64,000 nt of DNA, taken from contig NZ_CAJHBS010000015.1 in assembly GCF_904846705.1 (NCBI RefSeq), forward strand, positions 20,019 through 84,018, read 5' to 3'. The notes beneath the pieces are model-generated. The model did not search any database, was not told the DNA's origin, and saw only the letters and a list, made by a program, of their open reading frames with translations. This stretch comes from Psychrobacter sp. Pi2-52. GTDB taxonomy: Bacteria; Pseudomonadota; Gammaproteobacteria; Pseudomonadales; Moraxellaceae. A program made the translations under genes and the position numbers. Below, piece by piece: positions 42,891 to 51,979 of this stretch; within the stretch, counting starts at the first letter, position 1, and each line of letters begins with the position of its first letter.

Positions 42891-43862
42891 TCAAGAAATA
42901 GCTTGATGATACTGTTGTAGGAGCTGTGCCACGATAGAAACCGCCACCGCCATCGGCTCTTTTCCGCCAATTTTCAATCCAATTGGCATAACCAACTGAT
43001 TGACCAGTTGCTCACTGTAGCCACGCTGCATCAAACGATCTCTAAAACGCTTGGCTTTGGTTGCCGAGGCAATGCAACCTATGTAAGGTGTCAAAGTATC
43101 TGAGCATTTATCACGTGATGCACTCATGTCAGAAATAGTATCTAATGCCGCCCGTACTAACTCAAAATCAACACTATGATCATGAGTCATAACCAGAATA
43201 AAACGCTGACCACCCTGCTCGATAAATGGGCGTACAAAATCTACAGGCTCATCATCGATATGCGGACGGATATGCGCTGGTAAGTTATAAAGTGTGGATT
43301 GATTAGTAGTAGATTCATCAACTAAGTAACGCTTAAACATCTCTGGGCGACTGTCCACCCAATCTACCTGACAAGGTAGCTCAGCGAGAATGGTCATTAG
43401 CGCTGATGCCACATGCCCTGCACCAAACACTAGTACTGACATCGGCGGCGTTACGTTGAAGCATTCAAACATAACGGTGACGCTACCGCCGCAACACTGT
43501 GCCAACTTTGCACCTAGCGGGTAGTGCTTGGTGTAGACAGCATCACGGCGCACTGCTTTAGAAGGTATTAACGTGCTTTCACCGTCAGTTTCAGCGACTT
43601 TTGGTTTTACTTCTTTTGTTACCGTTGCCGCTATTTCACCATTCAATAGCTGCCGTGCCGTATTGACAACGTCGTGCTCTAGACCGCCGCCGCCTAGCGT
43701 ATCCACGATACTATCTTGCGTGACAATCATTTTTGCCTGTAGCGCTCGAGGAGCAGATCCATTCACAGCCACGACCGTCGCCAACACGTGAGCAATGCCT
43801 TGCTGCTGATATCGCGCTAGACCTTCATACCAAACGACTGGCGGTGCTAACGACTCATTCAC
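42891..43862 (-). CDS. xdhC: Xanthine dehydrogenase accessory protein XdhC
   Basis: 323 aa. XdhC binds molybdenum cofactor, has it sulfurated and inserts it into the xanthine dehydrogenase large subunit. The N-terminal XdhC/CoxI segment has VLATVVAVNGSAPRALQAKM and TLGGGGLEHDVV. CCGGSVTVMFE is the conserved cysteine block, and VLVFGAGHVASALM begins the Rossmann domain. The C-terminus has LVMPIGLKIGGKEPMAVAVS. It overlaps the xdhB stop by 8 nt. The central Glu/Lys/Ser-rich stretch (about residues 80-110) looks like a small insertion. Confidence 0.95.
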   Translation of the reverse strand: MNESLAPPVVWYEGLARYQQQGIAHVLATVVAVNGSAPRALQAKMIVTQDSIVDTLGGGGLEHDVVNTARQLLNGEIAATVTKEVKPKVAETDGESTLIPSKAVRRDAVYTKHYPLGAKLAQCCGGSVTVMFECFNVTPPMSVLVFGAGHVASALMTILAELPCQVDWVDSRPEMFKRYLVDESTTNQSTLYNLPAHIRPHIDDEPVDFVRPFIEQGGQRFILVMTHDHSVDFELVRAALDTISDMSASRDKCSDTLTPYIGCIASATKAKRFRDRLMQRGYSEQLVNQLVMPIGLKIGGKEPMAVAVSIVAQLLQQYHQAIS

Positions 43863-46428
43863 TGTGCGCAGGACCTCTTGCCCCTGCTACATTTGGATGC
43901 TCTATCGCGTTAGGCTGGTCATCGGTTTGTTTACCTTCGACTTCTTTTGGATCGATGTCTTTAGCATGACGTACGTCTTGCGGCATTGCTTTTTCGTTGT
44001 AAAGGTCATTGTTCTCTTCTGCGCCTTTTACTAAACTATCAATCGTGTCTGTATCTGCTTTAGTTGTTAAATCCCACGACGTGCCTTGCATGCGCATCAC
44101 TGCTTTTAGTACAGCTTCTGGCGTCGCAGGCATGGTCAGCTCTGGATTCTTTCTGTAATCGCCAAGGCTCGCGACCGCATTATTAAGGGCACACCAAACA
44201 CTGGCTGCCAACATAAACGGCGGCTCGCCAACGGCTTTAGAGTTATAAATCGTTTGTTCTTCGTTTTTGCGATCGTACAATTTGACATTCCACTGCTTAG
44301 GTAAGTCATGCGCGGTTGGAATTTTATAATTGGCAGGACTATCAGATGCGAGCTTACCTTTATCATTCCAGATCAGCTCTTCTGCCGTGAGCCAACCCAT
44401 ACCTTGCACAAAACCCCCTTCAATCTGACCAATGTCAATGGCAGGGTTGATCGATTGTCCTGCATCATGCAGCACATCACAGCGTAGTACTTTGTACTCG
44501 CCCGTCAAGATATCAATCTCAACCTCAGCACAAGCTGCACCCAAGGCAAAGTAGAAGAACGGACGTCCCCATGCTTTAGAGCGATCATAAAATATCTTAG
44601 GCGTTTTATAGTAGCCAGTAGACGACAAGCTGATACGGTTCTGGTACGACAGTTGAATCATTTCGGCAAAAGTCAGTGTTTCTTTATCGCCAATATAGAC
44701 ATGATTCTTTTCAAAACGTATGTCTTCTTGCGCTACGTCGAAATGCTCAGCGGCAAATTCAAGTATGCGAGCTTTAATGCTTAGACAAGCGTTCTGTGCT
44801 GCCTTACCATTAATATCGGTACCTGATGACGCAGCTGTTGGTGATGTATTAGGCACTTTATCCGTACGTGTCGCTGACACCTTAACCGTGTCCAGATCAA
44901 CATCAAATTCATTTGCAACAATTTGGGCGATTTTAATATACAGCCCTTGCCCCATCTCCGTACCACCGTGATTGAGGTGGATACTGCCATCGGTATAAAT
45001 ATGTACCAATGCGCCTGCCTGATTAAGCGTTTGCACCGTAAATGAAATACCGAACTTTACTGGCGTTAAAGCAAGACCCAAACGTTTGTCACTGCCTTCA
45101 GCGGCAGCTTTTTGATTGGCTTCTAGGATTTGCTGACGGCGGTTGTCATAATCGCAATCGTCTGCCAACTTGGTCATGATGGTCGCTAAATCAAAATGCT
45201 CAATGGTCTGACCGTAATGGGTACTTTGACCATCTTGATATAAGTTTGCTAGACGTACTTGCAGCGGATCCTGCCCCAACGTATAGGCAATATGATCCAT
45301 CATATATTCAGCAGTCATCAGACCTTGCGGACCACCAAATCCTCGATAGGCAGTATTGGATACCGTATGTGTCTTGCAGCGATGCCCTGCCACATGAGCA
45401 GTTGGATAGTAATAGGCATTATCACAATGGAACATCGCTCTATCGACGATGGCATCAGACAAATCTGGCGCATAGCCACACAAGCCAGCCAATTGCATAT
45501 CGACGCCCAATATACGCCCAGACTCGTCTAAACCGACTTCGTAACGATTGGCAAACTCATGACGCTTACCCGTCACCACCATGTCATCTTGACGATCTAG
45601 ACGCATACTGACTGGAACGTTATGACGTTTGGCAATGATACCGCACAGACATGCCCATGCAGCGGCTTGCGTTTCTTTACCGCCAAACCCGCCACCCATA
45701 CGGCGCACGACTGTGTTTACCGCATGAAATGGCAAGTCCGTTACTTCGGCGACCAACTGCTGTACTTCGCTTGGATGCTGTGACGACGTATACACTTCTA
45801 GCCCGCCATCGTCACAAGGCACGACATAAGACACTTGGCCTTCGAGATAAAAGTGCTCTTGCCCGCGCATATGAATATGACCTTCAATGCGAATCGGTGC
45901 GTTCTCAAGTGCAGTCGCCGCGTCACCACGCTTCATAAAATGACTCGGACGCACAAACAACTCTTGCTCTAACGCTTTATCAATACTAAGTACTGTTGGC
46001 AATGGCTCATACTCTACCACTGCCTTGGTAGCCGCTTTTTTGGCAGCGCGATGACTGCTCGCTACTACTACAAATAACGTCTGACCCACATACTCTGTGA
46101 TGTCATCCACCATCAGTGGCTCACCGTCGAACACCGCACCGATATCCGTCTGCGCAGGCAAATCTTTAAAACTTAAGACATCTACCACCCCATCCGCATC
46201 TCTAACAGTGCTCAAATCCATACTCAGTACACGTGCATGAGCGTGGCTGCTTTTACCTACTGCCAGATGTAGCGTGCCTTGCGGTTTTGCAATATCATCC
46301 ACATAAGTCGCCGTCCCCATGACATGGCTAATCGCACTATCATGTTTAGCCGAGGTGCCAATTTTGTTTTTTGGCGGACGCACGCGGCGGATACTATAAC
46401 TGTCAAATAAGGACGAATGGTGGCTCAT
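43855..46428 (-). CDS. xdhB: Xanthine dehydrogenase, molybdopterin-binding subunit
   Basis: 857 aa. It oxidises xanthine (and hypoxanthine) to urate at the molybdenum site. The signature regions are intact: GTATYVDDIAKP, RMGGGFGGKETQAAAWACLC, NTAYRGFGGPQGL with the substrate-site Arg, HGGTEMGQGL, and the C-terminal KAVGEPPFMLAASVW with its catalytic Glu. Residues 786-857 are an extra acidic, Asp/Glu/Asn-rich tail not expected in this family, which usually ends near 780 residues. Coupled to xdhC by an 8-nt overlap. Confidence 0.96.
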   Translation of the reverse strand: MSHHSSLFDSYSIRRVRPPKNKIGTSAKHDSAISHVMGTATYVDDIAKPQGTLHLAVGKSSHAHARVLSMDLSTVRDADGVVDVLSFKDLPAQTDIGAVFDGEPLMVDDITEYVGQTLFVVVASSHRAAKKAATKAVVEYEPLPTVLSIDKALEQELFVRPSHFMKRGDAATALENAPIRIEGHIHMRGQEHFYLEGQVSYVVPCDDGGLEVYTSSQHPSEVQQLVAEVTDLPFHAVNTVVRRMGGGFGGKETQAAAWACLCGIIAKRHNVPVSMRLDRQDDMVVTGKRHEFANRYEVGLDESGRILGVDMQLAGLCGYAPDLSDAIVDRAMFHCDNAYYYPTAHVAGHRCKTHTVSNTAYRGFGGPQGLMTAEYMMDHIAYTLGQDPLQVRLANLYQDGQSTHYGQTIEHFDLATIMTKLADDCDYDNRRQQILEANQKAAAEGSDKRLGLALTPVKFGISFTVQTLNQAGALVHIYTDGSIHLNHGGTEMGQGLYIKIAQIVANEFDVDLDTVKVSATRTDKVPNTSPTAASSGTDINGKAAQNACLSIKARILEFAAEHFDVAQEDIRFEKNHVYIGDKETLTFAEMIQLSYQNRISLSSTGYYKTPKIFYDRSKAWGRPFFYFALGAACAEVEIDILTGEYKVLRCDVLHDAGQSINPAIDIGQIEGGFVQGMGWLTAEELIWNDKGKLASDSPANYKIPTAHDLPKQWNVKLYDRKNEEQTIYNSKAVGEPPFMLAASVWCALNNAVASLGDYRKNPELTMPATPEAVLKAVMRMQGTSWDLTTKADTDTIDSLVKGAEENNDLYNEKAMPQDVRHAKDIDPKEVEGKQTDDQPNAIEHPNVAGARGPAHSE

Positions 46429-46523
46429 GGCGGATCTCTTTTATTAGGACGCTTTGATTAATGCTCTTTTATTCTTGGCAAATATAACGATAAGGCGGTA
46501 TTAGCAAACAACAACTCTGCTAA

Positions 46524-48227
46524 TTAAGCAGTCTCAGTCTGTCTACCTGCTACCAATTGCTTACCGCACTTCACCAGTAGACGCTGTACCACATGTGAGC
46601 GATATTCACGGCTGGCTCTGACATCGGTCATAGGCGTAACGTCTGCAGACAAGACTTGTGCTGCTTGCTCAAAACTCGCAACTTCAGCCGCTTGCCCAAC
46701 GAGCGCTTGCTGACAGGTTGTAGCTAATAACGGTATGGCAGCCATGCCACCAAGCCCAAGCTTTGCATTCTCGATAATTGCACCATCTGCTGACACATCA
46801 AGCCGCGCCGCAAGCAAGCACGCTGAGATATCATCTTCGTAGCGTTTGCTAATTTTATGAATAAATAAGTGCTGATGATCTTGCATCAAAGGAATATGAA
46901 TAGCGACAATATAGCTGCCTGCTTGCAGTTTGGTCTTTTTATAATCTAAGAAAAATTCTGATAGAGGTATGATCTCATCCGTATAAGACGAGCTACTTGA
47001 CCCTTCACGATTAGGCGTGCAATGACGCAGATGAATTGATGCATCTAATGCCAATAGAATCGGTGGTAAATCACCAATCGGCGAAGCGTTAGCGATATTG
47101 CCGCCGATGGTGCCCATATTACGAATTTGCGGAGAGGCAATACGCTCAAATACTTGCGCAAAGCTTGGAAAATACTGCTCAAGCACAGGCAACATCTGCT
47201 GATAGCTCATGCCAGCGCCCAGTACTAGTTTTTGGCTAGGAGCTTGCTCGTTATCTGACCCTTCATTGCTTGAGTCAGACTTTGTGTCAAGTAATGACCA
47301 TGACTTTAACGCCTCGACAGCTGAAAGCTGGATAATGACCTCGTGATCAACCAAATGCTGGGTTACACTCAATCCCAAATCCGTACCGCCTGCCCAAATC
47401 GTAGCCTGCGGATAGGCCGCTAATACTTGATTAAGCTCATCTAGTGACTTGGGCATATATAACTGTCGCCCAGCATCACTGAGTGCAGCTGCAATATCAT
47501 TCGACTCTGCATTTTTTAATTTGTCTTTAGCTGGCACATGTTCAGAGACTATCGACTCTTTTGTACTTGCCATAGCATCTGTTGCGAGACTGATCGTCAA
47601 GTCTTTCACCGCTGACTGCTCCGCCTCTCTCTGCTGACCGATATCGCTCATCAGTAGACCAGCTTCGATAATTGGCCTGTACCCTGTGCAGCGGCATAGG
47701 TTGCCAGATATTGATGCAACCACTTCATCATAGCTCAGCTGCTGCTTGGCATCGCTTTGACTTGCTATCTCTTGATTTGTCTGCATACGATTGTTTTCGT
47801 AAACGCAAGCAAGCGACATTACAAACCCAGGCGTACAAAAACCGCACTGTGATCCGTGACATTCAACCATCGCTTGCTGCGCCGGATGCAGTAGAGCACG
47901 TTGTGGGTGATGTTCTGGATTGTCAGCCAAATAAGAAGCCGTCATCAGATGATGACCATCCATGAGCGACACTAGCGTAATGCAGGAGTTGACTGTATAG
48001 AACGGTGGCGTCACATTTTTTTCGTCGCCATTTTCATCATTAAGCGCTGGCTGGCTAGCGTTAGGCAGGCGCTGAACCATTACGGTACAGGCACCGCAAT
48101 CACCACTACCACAGCCTTCCTTCGTATCCGTTTGGCCTTCATGCAATCGTAGATACTCAAGCACCGTCGTATTAGGGTTAATCTGGGTTAGCTCGTGGCG
48201 TTTCCCATTTAAGTAAAAACTAATCAT
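46524..48227 (-). CDS. xdhA: Xanthine dehydrogenase, iron-sulfur and FAD subunit
   Basis: 567 aa. An N-terminal ferredoxin-like domain carries a 2Fe-2S cluster (Cys39, Cys44 and Cys47 in EGCGSGDCGACTVMV). The second cluster domain has QCGFCTPGFVMS and NLCRCTGYRP. A Ser/Ala-rich linker follows (about 195-250). The FAD domain has IWAGGTDLGLSV and RNMGTIGGNIANASPIGDLP. Electrons flow from the Mo site of XdhB through the clusters to FAD and then NAD+. First gene of the xdhABC-guaD unit. A RutR-like operator lies about 256 nt upstream, inside a promoter-like element. Confidence 0.96.
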   Translation of the reverse strand: MISFYLNGKRHELTQINPNTTVLEYLRLHEGQTDTKEGCGSGDCGACTVMVQRLPNASQPALNDENGDEKNVTPPFYTVNSCITLVSLMDGHHLMTASYLADNPEHHPQRALLHPAQQAMVECHGSQCGFCTPGFVMSLACVYENNRMQTNQEIASQSDAKQQLSYDEVVASISGNLCRCTGYRPIIEAGLLMSDIGQQREAEQSAVKDLTISLATDAMASTKESIVSEHVPAKDKLKNAESNDIAAALSDAGRQLYMPKSLDELNQVLAAYPQATIWAGGTDLGLSVTQHLVDHEVIIQLSAVEALKSWSLLDTKSDSSNEGSDNEQAPSQKLVLGAGMSYQQMLPVLEQYFPSFAQVFERIASPQIRNMGTIGGNIANASPIGDLPPILLALDASIHLRHCTPNREGSSSSSYTDEIIPLSEFFLDYKKTKLQAGSYIVAIHIPLMQDHQHLFIHKISKRYEDDISACLLAARLDVSADGAIIENAKLGLGGMAAIPLLATTCQQALVGQAAEVASFEQAAQVLSADVTPMTDVRASREYRSHVVQRLLVKCGKQLVAGRQTETA

Positions 48228-48907
48228 AGCAAGACTCGGCTAAAATAAAATAATGAAGATAAGCATAAGGCTTAAGGAGTTTGACGGCTTAAATGCTGAA
48301 CGTAAGCATTTGGTTTACATCATGCTGCAACCGCTCAAGTACGGTTATTCTGTTTTATTCGCTGATACATTCTTAAGAGATAAAAAAATCAGGACATCGT
48401 GCTTTTTAATATCAGGTAAGCTGGTTGCAAATATCAGCATTCATCGAACAAATTTGTTAGAAAACTCGTACTATAGGATACTTGACTATTTGGTCAGCTT
48501 TCAACATATTATCACTATTCTTATTTATAACACAACCCGTTAAAATGCCTATAGATACTATCAAACAGTTGGCGAATAATTGGTGAATAATTTAAATCTA
48601 AGTAAATACCTATACGTTTTGTAGATTTTATCCGTTACTCAGCCACTCAAAATCAGACACTGTTTTTATAAATATTTCTAATTTTATACATGACAAATCA
48701 AATGAGGCGTTAGATAAGCCATACTATAAACAGCGAGATAGCCTGCGTAAAAACAGTACCGAATACATATATCGCCTTTAAACTGCTATCAGCAGCTGAT
48801 TTTTATATATAATGTCTGCAAATAAGCCTGACTCTTCACTGTTGTGACTTCTAATGATAAGTAATCGTGACATATCGTTGGGCTAAAATCGTTTTTGAGA
48901 TATTACT
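48228..48907. other. Divergent xdhA-lipoprotein intergenic region
   Basis: 680 nt. It holds operator site C and the promoter-like element for xdhA, giving a leader of over 200 nt. The remainder is AT-rich. Frames here lack ribosome-binding sites and a protein-like composition, so no other gene is called. Confidence 0.55.
48475..48504 (-). promoter_or_regulatory. Putative xdhA promoter with RutR-like operator, site C
   Basis: On the minus strand TTGAAA (48499-48504), an 18-nt spacer and TATCCT (48475-48480) resemble a sigma70 promoter. The spacer contains the palindrome TGAC-N6-GTCA (plus strand TGACTATTTGGTCA, 48483-48496). It differs from site A at one base and from the RutR consensus at one base. 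A bound repressor would sit between the -35 and -10 boxes. Confidence 0.68.
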
Positions 48908-49033
48908 ATGAAGTCATTTGCCTTTACCTATTTGCTAATAGCAACGATGCTGTTAGGAGGTTGTCAATCATTTCAATTCGTTGACAGTCCTATCCCCGTG
49001 AAGCCCGCCCCTACTAAGCTTGTTGCTCAATAA
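48908..49033 (+). CDS. Tiny lipoprotein (41 aa)
   Basis: The ATG at 48908 opens a 41-codon frame. A signal sequence, MKSFAFTYLLIATMLLGGC, ends in a lipobox (LLGGC, Cys19). A 22-residue mature part rich in Val, Pro and Lys ends in KLVAQ. It should be lipidated and anchored in the inner or outer membrane. I do not recognise the family. A perfect terminator follows 48 nt after the stop, supporting a real transcription unit. The ribosome-binding site is weak. Confidence 0.62.
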   Translation: MKSFAFTYLLIATMLLGGCQSFQFVDSPIPVKPAPTKLVAQ

Positions 49034-49080
49034 AAGCCTAGCGCTTGATCGCACTTATCGCTCAATAAAAATTGGCACAA

Positions 49081-49111
49081 AAAAAGCAGACATCAATAAT
49101 GTCTGCTTTTT
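49081..49111. terminator. Bidirectional intrinsic terminator
   Basis: A perfect 13-bp stem (49081-49093 with 49099-49111), CAATA loop, A-run and T-run. It is shared by the tiny lipoprotein gene and the convergent flavodoxin gene. Confidence 0.93.
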
Positions 49112-49142
49112 TATTCGATCGCTCTGTCGGTTCTAGCTGTTT

Positions 49143-49760
49143 TTATAGCTTAGCATCAGCTGGTTGATGCTTAATAATCGTTTTGGCAAGATGATCACCA
49201 AACCAAATAGCAGTATCAATATCTCCTGAACCTGGCGTCTCTTCAGGTGGACCATCAAGCGACTGAGTCATTAGACCCAAAAAGCTAGAAAGACGGTTTA
49301 AGTCGTGAGCCTCATGACCTGTCGGCATCAATGGCAGACCAATCCAGTTCATACCATGCTGCATCGCATATAGAGAAATCTGCTGCAATACAGCAAGTTT
49401 ATCACCGCTCAGTCCACCCGAATTGGCAAACGCTGCTGCCCATTTACCTTCCCATTTACGATGATACCAACGCTTGGATGTCTCATCCATAAAGGTCTTA
49501 AACTCAGCCGTCACGCTACCCATATACACTGCGCTGCCAAAAACCAGCAAATCTGCCTGATCTAAATAATCCCAATCAACATCATAAACATCGACAGCTT
49601 TGGCTTGCGCTTCTGGCAATTGCTGATGCGCACCTTGTACTATCGCCTCAGCGACACGCTTGGTATGCCCATAATTACTATGGAAGATAACAGCGATTGA
49701 GACATTAGGCGCGTTATCAGTAGATGTAGAGGTGTTAGACGATTTAGCAGGTGTATTCAT
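49143..49760 (-). CDS. WrbA-like flavodoxin-fold NAD(P)H oxidoreductase
   Basis: 205 aa from ATG 49760, with an AGAG site upstream; the frame is open to 49823 but that part resembles untranslated leader. The FMN phosphate loop is IAVIFHSNYGHTKRVAEAIV. The second FMN loop is LLVFGSAVYMGSVTAEFKTF, and WAAAFANSGGLSGDK with MQHGMNWIGLP matches WrbA and related quinone reductases. The first 20 residues are Thr/Ser/Asn-rich. It may reduce quinones by two electrons as an oxidative-stress defence. A plain flavodoxin-family assignment is the safe call. Confidence 0.88.
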   Translation of the reverse strand: MNTPAKSSNTSTSTDNAPNVSIAVIFHSNYGHTKRVAEAIVQGAHQQLPEAQAKAVDVYDVDWDYLDQADLLVFGSAVYMGSVTAEFKTFMDETSKRWYHRKWEGKWAAAFANSGGLSGDKLAVLQQISLYAMQHGMNWIGLPLMPTGHEAHDLNRLSSFLGLMTQSLDGPPEETPGSGDIDTAIWFGDHLAKTIIKHQPADAKL

Positions 49761-50491
49761 ACGTACTCTAATAATAAATAATTGGTTGAATATAAACTTA
49801 CAAAATATTGGATACTTAGCCACAATCGATAGTTAGTGGCCTCACTTTCACAATAAATGCTTATCGATAGCTCAAGCTCTTAAGCTTTCAGGCGATACAA
49901 TAGAATCGAGCCGAGCAACGTTTCTTTGAGTCAATTTAACTGGTAAAAACATCAATAATGATAGAGCAATCGCATAGTCTTTAACTGCACTGTCTTTAAT
50001 TACATAGTCTCTATACGTCAGCGTATACATACCAGTATATATGCGACGACCTTCATTGAATTCAAGCCCATTGTATCAGACGTATTTTTGTTTTTAAGTT
50101 ATTTATTAAAGTCTGACTAATCAGAGCACATATACTTTTAATATATTTTATATAAAAGGGTAAGTCACATTGACTATCGATATAGTAAAAGCCACTCTGT
50201 GATAACTGATAAACCTATAATTATTAGCACTATAGATAACTATTAATATAAGGTCATATAAACAGCAGCCTATTTATTCCATATAGTCATATATTAATTC
50301 TATTTTTTCTAATCTCTCCGTATTTACATTAATGACAATAGGATTATGATGTACCGCTTCTTACTGCTTAACCAAATCAATCGAATTAACAGAAATACAG
50401 TTTCCAATTCTGCAAACCTGCGTAACTATACTCATATAAATTCTTATAAAAATGATATCTGATAACATCATCGGATAAGGAAGCTATTACC
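49761..50491. other. Divergent flavodoxin-YeeE intergenic region
   Basis: 731 nt, strongly AT-rich. TATACG-N4-CGTATA (50012-50027) is a short palindrome and CTGACTAATCAG (50112-50123) is a near-palindrome. No gene, riboswitch or repeat family was recognised. Both promoters must lie here. Confidence 0.5.
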
Positions 50492-51745
50492 TTGACTACT
50501 CTCGTTCAACCTGTAAACGACACGAAAGATCCTATCGTCAGAGATGATCTGGCCTTAAATGCACCACAAAAACCCTTAATTATGGGAGGTGGCATCGTAG
50601 GATTGATGGTGCTTGCGTATCTATTAGCCACTCAACATATCTCTCAATCATTGCTACTTGGCATAGGTCTTTTGTTAGGCTATACCCTTTTTCATGCCCG
50701 CTTTGGCTTTACCTCTGCCTTTAGACGTATGATGGCAGTGGGCAACGGTCAGGCGATGCGCTCACACATGCTAATGTTGGCAGTTGCTGTTACGCTATTT
50801 GCGCCAATCCTTGCTTATGGCACGACGCTATTTGGCGGTCCTGTCGCAGGTTATGTCGCGCCATTAGGGGTCAGTCTAGTCGTAGGCGCATTTGTATTTG
50901 GTATCGGCATGCAACTTGGCGGCGGCTGTGCCTCTGGTACGCTCTATGCGGTAGGCGGTGGACGCTCTGTTATGTTCATCACCTTTATTTTCTTCATAGT
51001 GGGCGCCACGATTGGGGCTTATCACTTGCCATTCTGGACAGAAGAGATGCCTGCTTATGCACCTTTCTCTTTGGCAACCTCTACAGGTCTTGGTTATACA
51101 GGTGCATGGCTGGTGTCGCTGGCCATATTTGGCATTATCGCATGGGTGACGTTAGTCGTTGAGAAAAAAAGAAACGCACCAAAGATGGCACCCGTGCCTT
51201 CTGAGTCTGGTTGGAAACGAATTTTTCGTGGTTCTTGGCCGCTATTTGCTGCTGCAATCGTCTTAGCTTTACTTAATGGTCTGACATTACTCACACGTGG
51301 TCAACCGTGGGGCATTACGTCAGCATTCACATTGTGGGGCTCTAAAATTGCAAGCGGCTTTGGTATGGATGTGGCTAGTTGGGGCTATTGGCAAGGGGCT
51401 AATGCAGCGGCGCTTGAAGCTTCTATCTTTGCAGATTCGACCACTGTATTAAATATCGGCATTATCATTGGCGCGTTTATCGCTTCTGCTGCGGGTGGTT
51501 TGTTCAAATTCACTAAGATTACTACTGGTAACTTTGCAGCATCGGTCATTGGCGGATTGATGATGGGGTACGGTGCACGTCTCGCGTTCGGTTGTAATAT
51601 TGGCGCTTACTTTGGTGGTATCGCTTCTTTTAGCTTACATGGCTATATCTGGGGCATACTGGCAATGGCAGGTACGTTTTTGGCACTGTATTTACGTCCT
51701 CTATTTGGCTTATCAGTACCAAAATCTAGCGACTCTGTTTGTTAA
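50492..51745 (+). CDS. YeeE/YedE family sulfur-compound transporter
   Basis: 417 aa from a TTG start at 50492, chosen because AAGGAAG lies at ideal spacing and no ATG occurs before residue 31. It has about nine or ten hydrophobic segments. The two-fold family repeats carry the conserved cysteines: GMQLGGGCASGTLYAVGGG near residue 145 and GYGARLAFGCNIGAYFGG near residue 365. Family members such as TsuA import thiosulfate by passing it along conserved cysteines. Others carry selenium-related or unknown cargo. No sulfurtransferase (TusA-like) gene is adjacent, so the cargo is open. Confidence 0.88.
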   Translation: MTTLVQPVNDTKDPIVRDDLALNAPQKPLIMGGGIVGLMVLAYLLATQHISQSLLLGIGLLLGYTLFHARFGFTSAFRRMMAVGNGQAMRSHMLMLAVAVTLFAPILAYGTTLFGGPVAGYVAPLGVSLVVGAFVFGIGMQLGGGCASGTLYAVGGGRSVMFITFIFFIVGATIGAYHLPFWTEEMPAYAPFSLATSTGLGYTGAWLVSLAIFGIIAWVTLVVEKKRNAPKMAPVPSESGWKRIFRGSWPLFAAAIVLALLNGLTLLTRGQPWGITSAFTLWGSKIASGFGMDVASWGYWQGANAAALEASIFADSTTVLNIGIIIGAFIASAAGGLFKFTKITTGNFAASVIGGLMMGYGARLAFGCNIGAYFGGIASFSLHGYIWGILAMAGTFLALYLRPLFGLSVPKSSDSVC

Positions 51746-51784
51746 TACAGATTTTGTACCAATACAGACCTTGTATTAATACAA
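51744..51784 (+). repeat. 17-bp near-tandem repeat at the YeeE stop codon
   Basis: AATACAGATTTTGTACC (51744-51760) is followed directly by AATACAGACCTTGTATT (51761-51777) and a partial third copy. The junction forms the perfect 14-bp palindrome TTGTATTAATACAA (51771-51784). Confidence 0.65.
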
Positions 51785-51800
51785 ATGTAGCATTCAAATA

Positions 51801-51831
51801 AAAAACAGCAGAATAATCTGCTGTTTTTTTA
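51801..51831. terminator. YeeE intrinsic terminator
   Basis: A perfect stem AAAAACAGCAG (51801-51811) with CTGCTGTTTTT (51818-51828) and a T-run. Convergent with pgeF, so it may act in both directions. Confidence 0.9.
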
Positions 51832-51979
51832 TTGTTTATCACTTTGTTTCTACTATTCATTATTATATAGTCAAAGAAATCTAAAACAGCTACAAGGCAG
51901 CCGACCGTAGATTGTACATATAGTACATCTAGGGAGGGTAACACCGTAGCGGTTTAGTAGTTCGCTGACTATAAAGCTG

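Noticed and set aside
48253..48543. 96-codon frame on the plus strand upstream of xdhA
   Set aside because: No ribosome-binding site, and it runs across the putative xdhA promoter and operator; composition looks random.
50112..50123. CTGACTAATCAG upstream of the YeeE gene as a fifth purine operator
   Set aside because: The half-site spacing is wrong: the second half-site GTCA is absent, so it does not match TGAC-N6-GTCA.
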